NCBI GenBank assembly: GCA_020635015.1
Contig: JACKAP010000010.1
Span: forward strand, 62,001-126,000
Direction: 5' to 3'
Length of the DNA stretch: 64,000 nucleotides
Source: Calditrichia bacterium
Lineage (GTDB): Bacteria > Calditrichota > Calditrichia > RBG-13-44-9 > J075
Made by a program: the position numbers and the translations under genes. Below, piece by piece: positions 37,201 to 44,479 of this stretch. The notes beneath the pieces are model-generated. The model had not been told where the DNA came from, made no database searches, and saw only the letters and a program-made list of their open reading frames with translations. Every line of letters begins with the position of its first letter. The stretch's first letter is position 1.

Positions 37201-37965
37201 GGACTGCTCTCCGACGCTAACATGAACGGTAAAACCGACCTGAGCGATGCCTTGCTAGTGTTGAACAACCTGTTGCTAAACAAGCAGAACGGCCTGTCCA
37301 AATCGCCGGCGGTTTCCAGCAGTGCCGCCACGGATACGCTGCTGCCGGTTCGGATGAATCTCCCCGCGGTGGAGGGCGCAGCCGGGCAGGAAATCAGCGT
37401 GCCGCTGCGGGCGGTTGAATCCGGGGAACTTTATGGATTGGATGCGGCCGTCAGCTACGATCCGGCCATGCTGCAACTGGTCAGCGTGCGGACTTCCGGG
37501 AGCGGCGACCTGCTGGCGAGCAATCAGCAGTTCCCGGGCCGGGTGCACTGGGCGACCGTCAATTCCGTTCCCATCGGCAGCGACGAAGGCGTGCTGGGCG
37601 AGCTGGTTTTCCGGGTGCTGCAAACCGGCACCCACCTGCTAACTGTCGAAAGCTGCAACGGGGCGTTCTCGCGGCAAACCATCCCCGGCGATCCGGTCCC
37701 CGAGGTCTTTGGGCTGGCCCAGAACTATCCCAACCCCTTCAACGCCGGCACCACCATCCGCTTCCAACTGCCCCGGCCGGCGAAGGTGAATATCGTGCTC
37801 TACAACATCCGCGGTCAGAAGGTCGCGACCCTGGTGAATGAGGAGAAAGCGCCCGGCTACTATACCTACCGCTGGGATGCCCGTTCCCTCAGCTCCGGGA
37901 TCTACTTCTACCGGATGACGGCGGGGGACTACAGCGCGGTGCGGAAGCTGGTACTGATCAAGTAG
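31237..37965 (+). CDS. Giant secreted VCBS/ASPIC-UnbV protein with beta-helix, cohesin-like and dockerin-like modules and T9SS sorting domain
   Basis: AGGAAGGAG precedes the ATG; a signal peptide (IIKTVIVLMMGMLLAYPLFSQ) follows, and the product has 2242 residues. Order: starch-binding-like (CBM20/48-type) domain (28-130, VVVRGSFNDWSS); seven VCBS/FG-GAP repeats of WGDYDNDGDLDLFVANGG type, each a calcium-loop DxDxDGxxD; an ASPIC/UnbV domain (498-585); then the same set again, CBM-like (594-705), eight VCBS repeats (718-1072) and ASPIC (1076-1167). After these come GPGSLREAI-type right-handed beta-helix repeats (1173-1388), an Ig-like domain, a ~350-residue region of unknown type, a cohesin-like domain (1827-1951), a dockerin-like pair of EF-hand-type loops (DLNLNGSFDLTDA, DANMNGKTDLSDA; 1955-2018), another cohesin-like domain (2035-2141) and the sorting domain. 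It is probably a surface adhesin or scaffold; no catalytic residues are evident. Confidence 0.88.
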   Translation: MHSATGIIKTVIVLMMGMLLAYPLFSQNELTFQVDMNLKINEGVFQPANGDFVVVRGSFNDWSSDSEILDDLDADGIYAGTYDVGGNAGEIVEYKFVIRQLSGGVLWEDQIANRSFQLTGHPATLPVVYFDQNLIFDPQFTRITDGDIPNDGGSSMAAAWGDYDNDGDPDLYVTNAGGENNFLYRNEGGGNFVRITSGDLVNDGADSRSASWGDYDNDGDLDLFVSNGGNNFLYRNDGGGNFILQNSGPIFDDADNSFGASWGDYDNDGDLDLFVANGSGQHNCLYRNDDWEHTFTKISEGDIVNDGGNSWGANWGDYDNDGFLDLFVGNAPNNLLYHNNGDGTFSRITDGPVVSGSNGNGAAWGDYDNDGDLDLFVCTWYDNNNLFYRNDGGGNFSQIIDGDLVTDGGTSSTAVWGDYDNDGALDLYVFDNGGNNFLYHNNQDGSFERIWNMELAFDGGPSRGGAWADYDLDGDLDLFVANAGENNFLYQNNGNGNHWINLKLAGTYSNAAAIGSRVRVRATIGGATVWQTAEIAGQCGRFAQNSLDVEFGLGDAATVEEIQVAWNSGIVQTLTNLPSDQFLTISESGTPDNTQLTFRVNMSEQIAQGNFDPGSQIVVVRGDFEDIAEPTTFLWQGNYFRLYEMGIPDLYELTITMPLSTVGLPFEYKYVIDDLANAGDLTTQGGLWEIGDNRRLTQQFVTQALMPVDFRSELPGPFTRIFDGEIVNDGGTSLGCSWADIDNDGDLDLFVTNGGDNNFLYRNHGGGNFERIWDGEIVNDGGNSRGCSWGDYDNDGDLDLFVANVGENNFLYRNHGDGTFERIWDGEIASDHGYSRSCSWVDYDNDGWLDLFVANSNGEDNFLYKNNGDGSFFRIWDVPFVNDGGESYTGSWGDYDNDGDLDLFVANLNGENNALYQNNGDNSFNRIYDGEMVNDGGNSISCGWGDYDNDRDLDLFVANNSGENNFLYQNNGDGSFTRISEGAIVNDGGNALGSAWADYDNDGWLDLVVTNGDEPSFLYHNNGDGSFERITDGAVATDVNTSRGVAWGDYDNDGDLDLFIAVIGNNLLYQNEGSGNHWISLLCVGNWSNRSAIGTTVGARAQIGGHPVWQTRQISGQTGYYSQSSMNVNFGLGDASQIDELELRWPSGVVQTLNDLPADQFHTIFEEYAGGAMVTHTGDSGPGSLREAIHIANSDGGPTLIDFAPYLRYQVIYPQSELPALMEDYTTIEGDINGDGAPEVGITSPDTSVYNGLIIESAHNLIHGLVLTNFRGSARADNAILIIGDNAFDNRIYGCYIGCEFNGEIPRGNETGIRIVAGAHDNIIGGSLYGEFNRIAYNSYGVVVNNTEPGTDRNRITHNQITGNSRGIVLANGGNNNIAAPLLTYFDGMILRGSAEPLSTVEIFADPRDQGLSFLAEVQSDGSGNFEYAGPFPEWQFYNATVTDAAGNTSQFSVDMYRQGEVNANHWRVTLVNNGNFAYDLLNGQAGGIYPKSSGSAVIYAGGHYLGTLKNGTPSVSQIQHSSEYVPGRITNPIPAPTDQLTSEHPQLTKHQVYVIDSTRSGADWDNWPVEDGAPVDANGNPLLVSQQDSWTVYNDLFPSFHDGTSDPVLGVEIQRSTYSYTYPGAPSEVFFVKWKIINRSNNDYPGTYFGAWFDPDLGNYLNDLAGTDTSLSMVYCYNADDAEEGKAFGAWMAQGAYADGRRLGLTASTAYFNPGEPQNDEERYNYLRGLERWGAPKPYGPFDYSGDPLSGSGSLDWNLADKRIVLSSGPFTLYAGNVQEIVVACIGATGSDRLDAVANLRETVRGVQEFYRRPVLSIGNSKGIAKYKTPMRIALSNVNNLLGADLKLHYDPAILELAPGDVKLTPLLSGFTSTVLVDQSAGIVSVALARATPLALEMPGAVVKLPFMVKKNTPAGSVGNISVTRALLSFQNDSLQTLTPMTVNGSIEVTDSYLFGDLNLNGSFDLTDAILILKVIVERYEEFTPFQGLLSDANMNGKTDLSDALLVLNNLLLNKQNGLSKSPAVSSSAATDTLLPVRMNLPAVEGAAGQEISVPLRAVESGELYGLDAAVSYDPAMLQLVSVRTSGSGDLLASNQQFPGRVHWATVNSVPIGSDEGVLGELVFRVLQTGTHLLTVESCNGAFSRQTIPGDPVPEVFGLAQNYPNPFNAGTTIRFQLPRPAKVNIVLYNIRGQKVATLVNEEKAPGYYTYRWDARSLSSGIYFYRMTAGDYSAVRKLVLIK

Positions 37966-38000
37966 TATTGTATGACCCGTAGTTTGGGTCATATGATACT
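37964..38000 (+). terminator. Hairpin terminator after the giant gene
   Basis: AGTATTGTATGACCC pairs with GGGTCATATGATACT (two G-T wobbles, 7-nt loop), overlapping the stop codon and followed by ATTTTGT. The TATGACCC/GGGTCATA core is shared with the terminator at 7585. Confidence 0.75.
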
Positions 38001-38079
38001 ATTTTGTATGTGTATGCGAATGACACAGTTTAAGCAAAGCTCTCATTTACGAAAAAGTTATATCGACACTGGTCATTTG

Positions 38080-38238
38080 ATAGTGTTAAACAAATTATGC
38101 TCTTTTTTGAACTCACCCCCGGCCCCTCTCTTGAAAAGAGAGGGGAGAAAAGCTCCCCTTCTCTTGAAAGAGAAGGGGCGGGGGGATGAGTTGAACGGCT
38201 ACGCAATCATACAAATAGCATTACTGTTTTAACACTAT
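38080..38238. repeat. Double-hairpin element with terminal inverted repeats
   Basis: ATAGTGTTAAACA at the left end faces TGTTTTAACACTAT at the right. Inside, GAACTCA and TGAGTTGAA form a second pair of arms around two hairpins with GAA loops, CCCCTCTCTT-GAA-AAGAGAGGGG and CCCCTTCTCTT-GAA-AGAGAAGGGG. No gene is present. The build resembles the element at 47090-47139. Confidence 0.75.
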
Positions 38239-38271
38239 ACAAACTTTAAACAGGAGATATTCTGATACACA

Positions 38272-38301
38272 AAGAAAGCCCGGCGATTGCCGGGCTTTCT
38301 T
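38272..38301. terminator. 13-bp hairpin with GATT loop
   Basis: AAGAAAGCCCGGC-GATT-GCCGGGCTTTCTT is a compact perfect stem-loop. It lies about 100 nt upstream of the deacetylase-like gene and could terminate readthrough or attenuate that gene. Confidence 0.65.
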
Positions 38302-38404
38302 ATTCCAGTTTCACAAACATCTACCCAAATTGATCCCTGCTTGATACCGGGTTTCAGCCGGTGTACATTGCCAATCAACCGGTATTCAGCAAAGAGGCCG
38401 CCTG

Positions 38405-41400
38405 ATGCTCAAAAAAATCGTCTGCTTGCTTTTCGCATTCTCATTCATCACCGTTAACGGCGAAAAAGGCAAAGTATACCTGATTCCCGGATCGGATACC
38501 TCAGTCAATCCATATGGAGGGATGAATATCTATGACGGCCGATTATGGAGCGCCGCATTGTATGCCGATCCCAATCAATACGGCCATAAAGTGATGAATC
38601 CCGCCTTTCGCGAGCAGTATCGCGACAGCTACGGCACCCCGCTAAAAATGACCTGGTGGATGATGGCCGGGAACGTATTCCACCTTTCCCGGAATTGCAA
38701 TGTGCCGGTGCGGAACAGCATGACTTTGTATCTAATGAAAAAATATCATCTTGACGCCATTGAAGCCTTCGACGACCAACTGACCCTGCATTATCACAAC
38801 TATTACTGGTCCGATACCAACGGCGACGGAATCTATTGGTGGAACCAGGGGATGGACTTTTTGCTGAATCTGGAAGATTATGAAGAGACGCTTTGTAAAT
38901 ATCTGATTGAAGAGGATGTCTTCCCGGTTTCTTTTCGCAGCGGCTGGCACTATATGGATAATGCCTGGCAGGCCTACCAGGAGCGCTTCATTCCCTTTGA
39001 CATGTCCAATGCCTACCCGGCGATCGGCGGCGATGAAAATGAGCCGAGCTGGTACATCGACTGGTCGCAATCGCCCTCCGCGTTCGTACCTTATCATCCC
39101 AACGCCGGCAACTATCAGATCGCGGGCGATCTGAGACAATGGCGCCTGCGCTCGGTTTTCATTCAGGATGTCCAGCTGATGCGCGCCAATCTGGATACCA
39201 TGTTCCGGGAAGCGGCGGAAGGGAACGATCAAATGGGATGCTTCTGGGGGCATCTGGCCGAAGGCGGGTTTCTGAGCGGCATCGCCAACCTCAATGCGCT
39301 TGCCCACGAGTTTTCCGCCCAGTATGATGTCGAATTCCGCTACTGCAAGGATGTCGAAGCAATGCGCTTATGGATCAATCCGGCGGATACGGTTGCGCCC
39401 CTGCTGGCGGTAACGGAAATTCCGGAAGGAGACCAGATCCGCTTCGCCATCGAGACCGACGGCCCGGTATTTCAGGCGGAGGAGCCTTTTATCGCCATTA
39501 AAACCGTGTACGAGACCTACCGGCGCCTGTCCTGCTCGCGCACCGGCGAAAACCGCTGGCAGACCGACGAAGCGATCCCCGCCTCCATCATCGCCAAAGC
39601 CGCGGTGGCGGTTTGCGACAGCGTGGGGAATCAGGCCAAAAAGCACTTTGATTATGTCCCGGATGACGTTTTTGTCGATGATCAGCATCCAGAATTCCAG
39701 GAGATCAGCGGCAACTGGCAAAATTATGGGACCGGGCAACTCTGGAACCTGAAGGCTCGGATGCTGCCGGGAGCGGGCGCGGTGCGCATCACGCCGCATA
39801 TCGCAGAGCGCCGGGCGTACCGCATCTCCTTTCACGGCCCCGGAAGCAATTCGAATTCAGTGCGCTGCATCGTGCAAAATACCGTGCGGAGCGATACGAT
39901 ATGGTTCGATGCCCCCCTGGCCGGCAGCGATCACTGGCAGGATATCGGTATTTTTGAACTTCAAAGCGGAACCGGCAACACCCTCACCATCGAAAATCTG
40001 GCTGCGAATAAAATGCTTGGCCTGGATGTGATCCGCTTTACCCCGCTGGTGGCGGAAAAACAGGCGGTGGTGGGTCTCGATTCACTGGATTTTGGAGATG
40101 TGGTGGTAGGCGACACCACCGTGATCGACCTCGCCATCGGCAATCTGGGATCCGGGGTGTTAAATATTTGGGCAATCAGTCATGCCGGCGGTGAGATAGC
40201 GGTCGGGGCGGATTTTCCGCTGGCAATTGCGCCGCTGGAAACCCGGCACATCCCGGTCTCATTGGTAACACAGCAATATGGCGAACATGATGACCAGCTC
40301 ATCATCCATACCGACGATCCGCTGCATTCGATGATCCGCCTGCCGGTACGCGCCAACGCGGTTTCCTATTTTAAAGTCGCCGACAATGACGATCCTGATG
40401 GATATGCGGAATTCGGCGCCGACTGGTTTACCAGCAGCGGAACGGCCTACGGCTCCAGCAGCCGCTGCGCCTGGATCCAGGGCAACGACCCTTATGCGGA
40501 TTTTACCCAGATCCTCGATTATAGCGGGGTTTATGATGTGCAATTCATTGTGCCGGTGACCGCGAATGCTCATGATCATGCCGTATACCGCATTCTGGCC
40601 GATGGCGCGCCGCTCGCCATGGTCATCAAGGATCAGAATCAGGGCAGCGGGCAATTCGTATCGCTCGGCGAATATCCGCTCCCCGGGGACGTGTCAATCA
40701 CCGTTCGGGTACAGGATTTCGGAGGCAATACCAATCCCGGCGCCAACATCGTTCTACGCGCAGATGCGGTTCGGTTTCGCCTGTTGCCGGAAATGCATCT
40801 CATGCTCGACAATGACTCCCTGGATTTCGCAGAAGTCAGTATCGAAGATACCACGATCCGGTATCTCACGGTCAGCAATCTTACCTCCGGGGATTTGAAC
40901 ATCTTGACGATGGCGCCTTCGGGGGATCATATCACGGTTGATGCCGATTTTCCGCTGGCGCTCGCCCCCCGGGAAACCCGGGAAATCCCGATCGCTTTCT
41001 TTTCCCGGAACCCTATCGAATACCGTGATACGCTGCTTATCCAGACCAGTGATACCCTTCAGGCGACCATACCCCTGCCGGTACACGCGGTTGCAATGTC
41101 CTATTTCAAAGTGGCCGACAATGATGATCCGGCGGGGTACGAAGAATCCGGTGCGGAGTGGTTCAGCATCCATCAGGCCGGTTACGGCCCCGGCAGCCGC
41201 TGTGCCTGGGTTCGAGGCAATGGTGATTATGCGGATTTCACCAGCGCCCTGAAATATGACGGGCATTATGATATTCAATATATTGTGCCGGCAGTAGAGA
41301 ACGCCCATGATCATGCGGAGTACGTCATTCTGGTGAACGGATCAGCCATTGACACGGTCGTGGCAGACCAAAATCAGGGCGGCGGGAAATTTGTATCCCT

Positions 41401-41824
41401 CGGAACATACCCACTCCCCGGAGATATGCCTGTGACCGTGCGGGTGCAGGATAACGGGGGGAATACCAATCCCCATGCCGTGCTATATGCGGATGCCGTC
41501 AAATTCCTCCGGGTGCCGGCTCCCATCCCCGCGCCGGAAATCCCTGATCGTTTTACAGTATTCCAGAATTATCCGAATCCGTTTAATGCTAGCACCCGCA
41601 TCCGTTATGGACTGCCCCAACCGGCGGATGTCCGTCTCGTGATCTATGATATCATCGGGCGAAAAATCAGAGACTGGCACATCCGTTCACAACTCCCCGG
41701 CTGGCATGAGATTGTCTGGGACGGCGCTAATCACCGGCAGCAGCCGGTGGCTTCCGGTATCTATATCTACCAAATTCATGCGGGAGAATATACGGCAGCG
41801 AAAAAGATGGTATTTTTGAAATAA
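38405..41824 (+). CDS. Secreted polysaccharide-deacetylase-like protein with golvesin-like domains and T9SS sorting domain
   Basis: AAAGAGG precedes the ATG and a short signal peptide (MLKKIVCLLFAFSFITVNG) follows. Residues about 20-330 (TLYLMKKYHLDAIEAFDDQL, FPVSFRSGWHYMDNAW, FVPYHPNAGNYQI, QMGCFWGHLAEGGFL) resemble the catalytic beta/alpha barrel of polysaccharide deacetylases; candidate metal ligands are the Asp and His residues in DDQLTLHYHNYYWSD, but I could not align them firmly. Then come golvesin-like beta-sandwich domains at about 415-545, 655-800 and 898-1040 (YFKVADNDDPxGY, ADFTxxLxYxGxYDxQxIVP, DQNQGxGxFVSLGxYPLPGD), alternating with choice-of-anchor D domains (LDFGDVVVGDTTV, LDFAEVSIEDTTI), and a sorting domain (FQNYPNPFNASTRIRYGL). 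The last two golvesin-like copies are close tandem duplicates. It probably acts on extracellular glycans. Confidence 0.72.
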   Translation: MLKKIVCLLFAFSFITVNGEKGKVYLIPGSDTSVNPYGGMNIYDGRLWSAALYADPNQYGHKVMNPAFREQYRDSYGTPLKMTWWMMAGNVFHLSRNCNVPVRNSMTLYLMKKYHLDAIEAFDDQLTLHYHNYYWSDTNGDGIYWWNQGMDFLLNLEDYEETLCKYLIEEDVFPVSFRSGWHYMDNAWQAYQERFIPFDMSNAYPAIGGDENEPSWYIDWSQSPSAFVPYHPNAGNYQIAGDLRQWRLRSVFIQDVQLMRANLDTMFREAAEGNDQMGCFWGHLAEGGFLSGIANLNALAHEFSAQYDVEFRYCKDVEAMRLWINPADTVAPLLAVTEIPEGDQIRFAIETDGPVFQAEEPFIAIKTVYETYRRLSCSRTGENRWQTDEAIPASIIAKAAVAVCDSVGNQAKKHFDYVPDDVFVDDQHPEFQEISGNWQNYGTGQLWNLKARMLPGAGAVRITPHIAERRAYRISFHGPGSNSNSVRCIVQNTVRSDTIWFDAPLAGSDHWQDIGIFELQSGTGNTLTIENLAANKMLGLDVIRFTPLVAEKQAVVGLDSLDFGDVVVGDTTVIDLAIGNLGSGVLNIWAISHAGGEIAVGADFPLAIAPLETRHIPVSLVTQQYGEHDDQLIIHTDDPLHSMIRLPVRANAVSYFKVADNDDPDGYAEFGADWFTSSGTAYGSSSRCAWIQGNDPYADFTQILDYSGVYDVQFIVPVTANAHDHAVYRILADGAPLAMVIKDQNQGSGQFVSLGEYPLPGDVSITVRVQDFGGNTNPGANIVLRADAVRFRLLPEMHLMLDNDSLDFAEVSIEDTTIRYLTVSNLTSGDLNILTMAPSGDHITVDADFPLALAPRETREIPIAFFSRNPIEYRDTLLIQTSDTLQATIPLPVHAVAMSYFKVADNDDPAGYEESGAEWFSIHQAGYGPGSRCAWVRGNGDYADFTSALKYDGHYDIQYIVPAVENAHDHAEYVILVNGSAIDTVVADQNQGGGKFVSLGTYPLPGDMPVTVRVQDNGGNTNPHAVLYADAVKFLRVPAPIPAPEIPDRFTVFQNYPNPFNASTRIRYGLPQPADVRLVIYDIIGRKIRDWHIRSQLPGWHEIVWDGANHRQQPVASGIYIYQIHAGEYTAAKKMVFLK

Positions 41825-41914
41825 ACTGCGATGCCCTAATGTATTTACTGATAAAAACAATCTGTGAAAATCTGTCCAATCTGCGAAAATCTGCGTGCAA
41901 TTAAGCCCTCTCTC

Positions 41915-44011
41915 TCACGAATTCACAAATAAATCCAACTGCGCCCACTTGATGCGGTAGACCGCGGTATCATCGGACGCTTTCTGCGGCTTGAGGGTTT
42001 CCAGGATGGGGAGGATCTTGCTGGCCTTCTTGCTGCCGCGGAACAGGGCGCTCTCGAAGCGGCATTCGGCATTCTCCTGCAGGTGGTTGTAGGTCAGGAT
42101 GATTGAATGGGTGGAACGGGTCAGCACCGTATAGAACAGGGCGTCGGGATCGACCCAATCGCTGTTGGCGAACATCTTAAAAGTCTCGGCCCCAAACAGC
42201 ACCGCCACCGGGGCGTCGATCCCCTGGGAGGAGGTGAAGGTGCAGGCCCGCACCCGTTCGGAGGTCCAGTCCGCCCGCGCCTTGTAGATCGCCACCCATT
42301 CGATCCCCCCCAGCGGGGCGAAAGCGTCATCTAAGGCTTTCTTGGTCTCCTCATCGGGATAGGCCTCCTGCTCGCTCATCCCCGCCACGGCGTAGAAGAT
42401 GGTCACATCGGAAAGTTTAAATTCTTTTTTAGCGACCTTTTTCCCGATCGCCTCCGCCAGCCGGGCGGCCTGTTGCGCCAGGGTCGGCTGCACGATGGCC
42501 AGCGGCACCCTGCCCATGTGGGTAAACTCCAGGTACTCTCCGCTGTTCTGAGCGCGGTAGGTGCGGAACGCCTCCGGGTGGCAACAGGCGGCAAACACCC
42601 AGGGAAGCAAGCCGCAGCGGTAGACCCGGTGAAAGTTCCGGGAGCGCCCCTGGAAATTCAGCCCCACTGCATGCCCTTCAAAGCGGCGGTTCTGATAGAT
42701 CCCCTGACCGTTATCGTAGGCGATCCAGATATTGGGTTTATTTTCCCCGCTCGGCCGGGCGAATTGGGTCAGCAGCTTGATCCACCGGGTGGGCATTTGA
42801 TGCGCCTCATCGACGTAGACGTAATCATAGCTGTCGATTGCACCGGGGCGAAGCGGCAGTTTGCCGGCCAGGGCTTCATCCACCAGTTCGTCGAGGCGGC
42901 GGGTCTGCTCCTGGGCATAGGTGCGCAGGTATTCATTGACATCCTGATAGGTCTGGGTGAACCAGTCTTTGAAACGGAAAAAATGAATATTGCGGTCGGC
43001 TTTCCCTTCAGCGAACTGGTGCTGATAGCGCTGGCGCAGGTTATTGATCAACACCTTCTGATGCACGATGAACAGCTGGCGCGAGTTAGGATAATGCCGG
43101 GCATACCAGCGCAGCCGCCCCAGCAGGATGATGGTCTTGCCGGTACCCGGCACCCCGCTGAGCAGGCAATGGCCCAGGCTGCGGTTGTTGATCACCGCAT
43201 GCTGCAGGTCATCGAGCAGCGGACTGAGGGGCTGGTCGTATTTGCGCTTGGCCGGAGGTGCCGGTTTTGCTGCAGCGGCCGGGCCGGGAGAAGGCGGATG
43301 GGCCGGGGCCGCCGTGCCGTTGGTCCCCACTTTCGGAGGAGATTCGGCTTGATGAACCACCGGCGGCGCAGCCGGCGGCACCGGGGCAAAACGCCCCCCG
43401 GGACTATGCGCCCGGATGGAGAGATCGACACAGGAGAGAATCGCCCGTTTGATGCTGCCGGAGATTACCGGCGGCTCCTCGTCGATGAATCGGTAGGCAC
43501 TCTGCGCCAGTTGGATCAGCTCCAGGCAGAGCTTCTCGGCATCCTGGGTGATCGACTTCCCTCGCACCGCCACATCATGATCGTGCTGCAGCAGCTCGTG
43601 GGTTTCCTCCGGCTCGATCGCCCAATGCAGCAGCAGGGGGATCACCGCAATCTTCTCCAGCCCCGGCGCGGCGCGGTAGTGCATGGTCAGCGCCTCGTTG
43701 AGATTGTTGCGCACCATCTTCAATTTGGAAATGGGATTATATTCTACCCGGTTGTTACGCAGGTAAACGTAGGTCATATCGGCCCGCGACACAAACGTGC
43801 GCCGCCAGTTCTTCAACTCGATCAAAAAGATCGCGGCAAACTCCTCCGCCGGCACCCAGAGCACAAAATCCGGGGTCTGGCCCCCATGTAAAGTGGGCTC
43901 ATACCAGAACATCCATTTGGAAGGAAGATCCGATAATACCTGAATAAACTTTTTTTCACTGAGCGCAGGAAATATAAATCCCTCCGGAGGAGGATTTTTG
44001 AATATGGCCAT
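41915..44011 (-). CDS. Nuclease-like domain fused to superfamily 1 helicase (DUF2075/UvrD type)
   Basis: Residues 1-130 hold a PD-(D/E)xK-like core: PDFVLW (Asp48) and FLIELKNW (Glu65, Lys67), as in NERD/endonuclease-like domains. Residues 205-257 are a Pro/Ala-rich linker. Residues 258-698 form a P-loop helicase with Walker A GVPGTGKT (286-293), Walker B YVYVDEAH (DEAH at 401-404) and a C-terminal SF1 motif TSSQGIDAPVAVLFG followed by TRSTHSIILTYN. The protein should unwind and possibly cut nucleic acids; repair or defence roles are both plausible. It is a singleton between palindromic repeats with no methylase, toxin or Cas-like neighbour. Confidence 0.8.
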   Translation of the reverse strand: MAIFKNPPPEGFIFPALSEKKFIQVLSDLPSKWMFWYEPTLHGGQTPDFVLWVPAEEFAAIFLIELKNWRRTFVSRADMTYVYLRNNRVEYNPISKLKMVRNNLNEALTMHYRAAPGLEKIAVIPLLLHWAIEPEETHELLQHDHDVAVRGKSITQDAEKLCLELIQLAQSAYRFIDEEPPVISGSIKRAILSCVDLSIRAHSPGGRFAPVPPAAPPVVHQAESPPKVGTNGTAAPAHPPSPGPAAAAKPAPPAKRKYDQPLSPLLDDLQHAVINNRSLGHCLLSGVPGTGKTIILLGRLRWYARHYPNSRQLFIVHQKVLINNLRQRYQHQFAEGKADRNIHFFRFKDWFTQTYQDVNEYLRTYAQEQTRRLDELVDEALAGKLPLRPGAIDSYDYVYVDEAHQMPTRWIKLLTQFARPSGENKPNIWIAYDNGQGIYQNRRFEGHAVGLNFQGRSRNFHRVYRCGLLPWVFAACCHPEAFRTYRAQNSGEYLEFTHMGRVPLAIVQPTLAQQAARLAEAIGKKVAKKEFKLSDVTIFYAVAGMSEQEAYPDEETKKALDDAFAPLGGIEWVAIYKARADWTSERVRACTFTSSQGIDAPVAVLFGAETFKMFANSDWVDPDALFYTVLTRSTHSIILTYNHLQENAECRFESALFRGSKKASKILPILETLKPQKASDDTAVYRIKWAQLDLFVNS

Positions 44012-44020
44012 CGAATATTA

Positions 44021-44044
44021 CAGTTGTCAGTTGTCAGTTGTCAG
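44021..44044. repeat. Heptamer tandem repeat TTGTCAG
   Basis: Three perfect TTGTCAG units, preceded by CAG, lie 10-33 nt upstream of the helicase start codon, that is, in its presumed leader. Confidence 0.85.
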
Positions 44045-44141
44045 TTTTTTGTGATCTTGCCGCTTTTGCCCGGCATCCTATACTAAATGAATCCAGCCAT
44101 TTCCGGTGTGATGCACTGCATCTTTACAGGAATGGAAAGTG

Positions 44142-44204
44142 AAATGACTGGTGTCGCACAACTTCCGGAGCACTACCCCGGAAGTTGTGCGGCACCAGTC
44201 ATTT
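44142..44204. repeat. Long perfect-type hairpin (27-bp arms)
   Basis: Arms starting AAATGACTGGTGTCGC and ending GCACCAGTCATTT pair over 27 bp with one G-T wobble and a 9-nt loop (AGCACTACC), then a T-tract (TTTTT including the arm end). The gap is between divergent genes, so it is either a solitary terminator for an unseen transcript or a repeat element. No gene was found in the 468-bp gap. Confidence 0.7.
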
Positions 44205-44366
44205 TTGCAGGTAAGGTGGGTAGCGTGTTTCGGTATGGGCATGATCGCAATGAATATGCCTGCACCGTCACGGCGACAAATAAAAAACGTTTCGCAACCC
44301 TGATGAATTTGCTATTATATTGATTGACCCAGGCAGCATCACCCGCATACTGCCTGACAAACTTTT

Positions 44367-44442
44367 GCCACAGCGCCACAGAGAACACCGAGATTTATTC
44401 GTTTTCAGTTGTAGTTCTCCGTGAACTCTGTGGCTCTGTGGC
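44367..44442. repeat. CACAGAG-type palindrome
   Basis: GCCACAGCGCCACAGAGAAC at the left faces CTCCGTGAACTCTGTGGCTC and TGTGGC at the right. It ends 38 nt upstream of the HEAT-repeat gene start and explains the open frame extending upstream of that gene. Confidence 0.8.
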
Positions 44443-44479
44443 TGATAAACGTAGATTTTTTTTGAAGGAATCACCAACC

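Noticed and set aside
31237..37965. Cellulosome scaffoldin
   Set aside because: Cohesin-like and dockerin-like parts are present, but there is no CBM3, no enzyme with a dockerin in the window, and the secretion route is T9SS, so I do not make that call.
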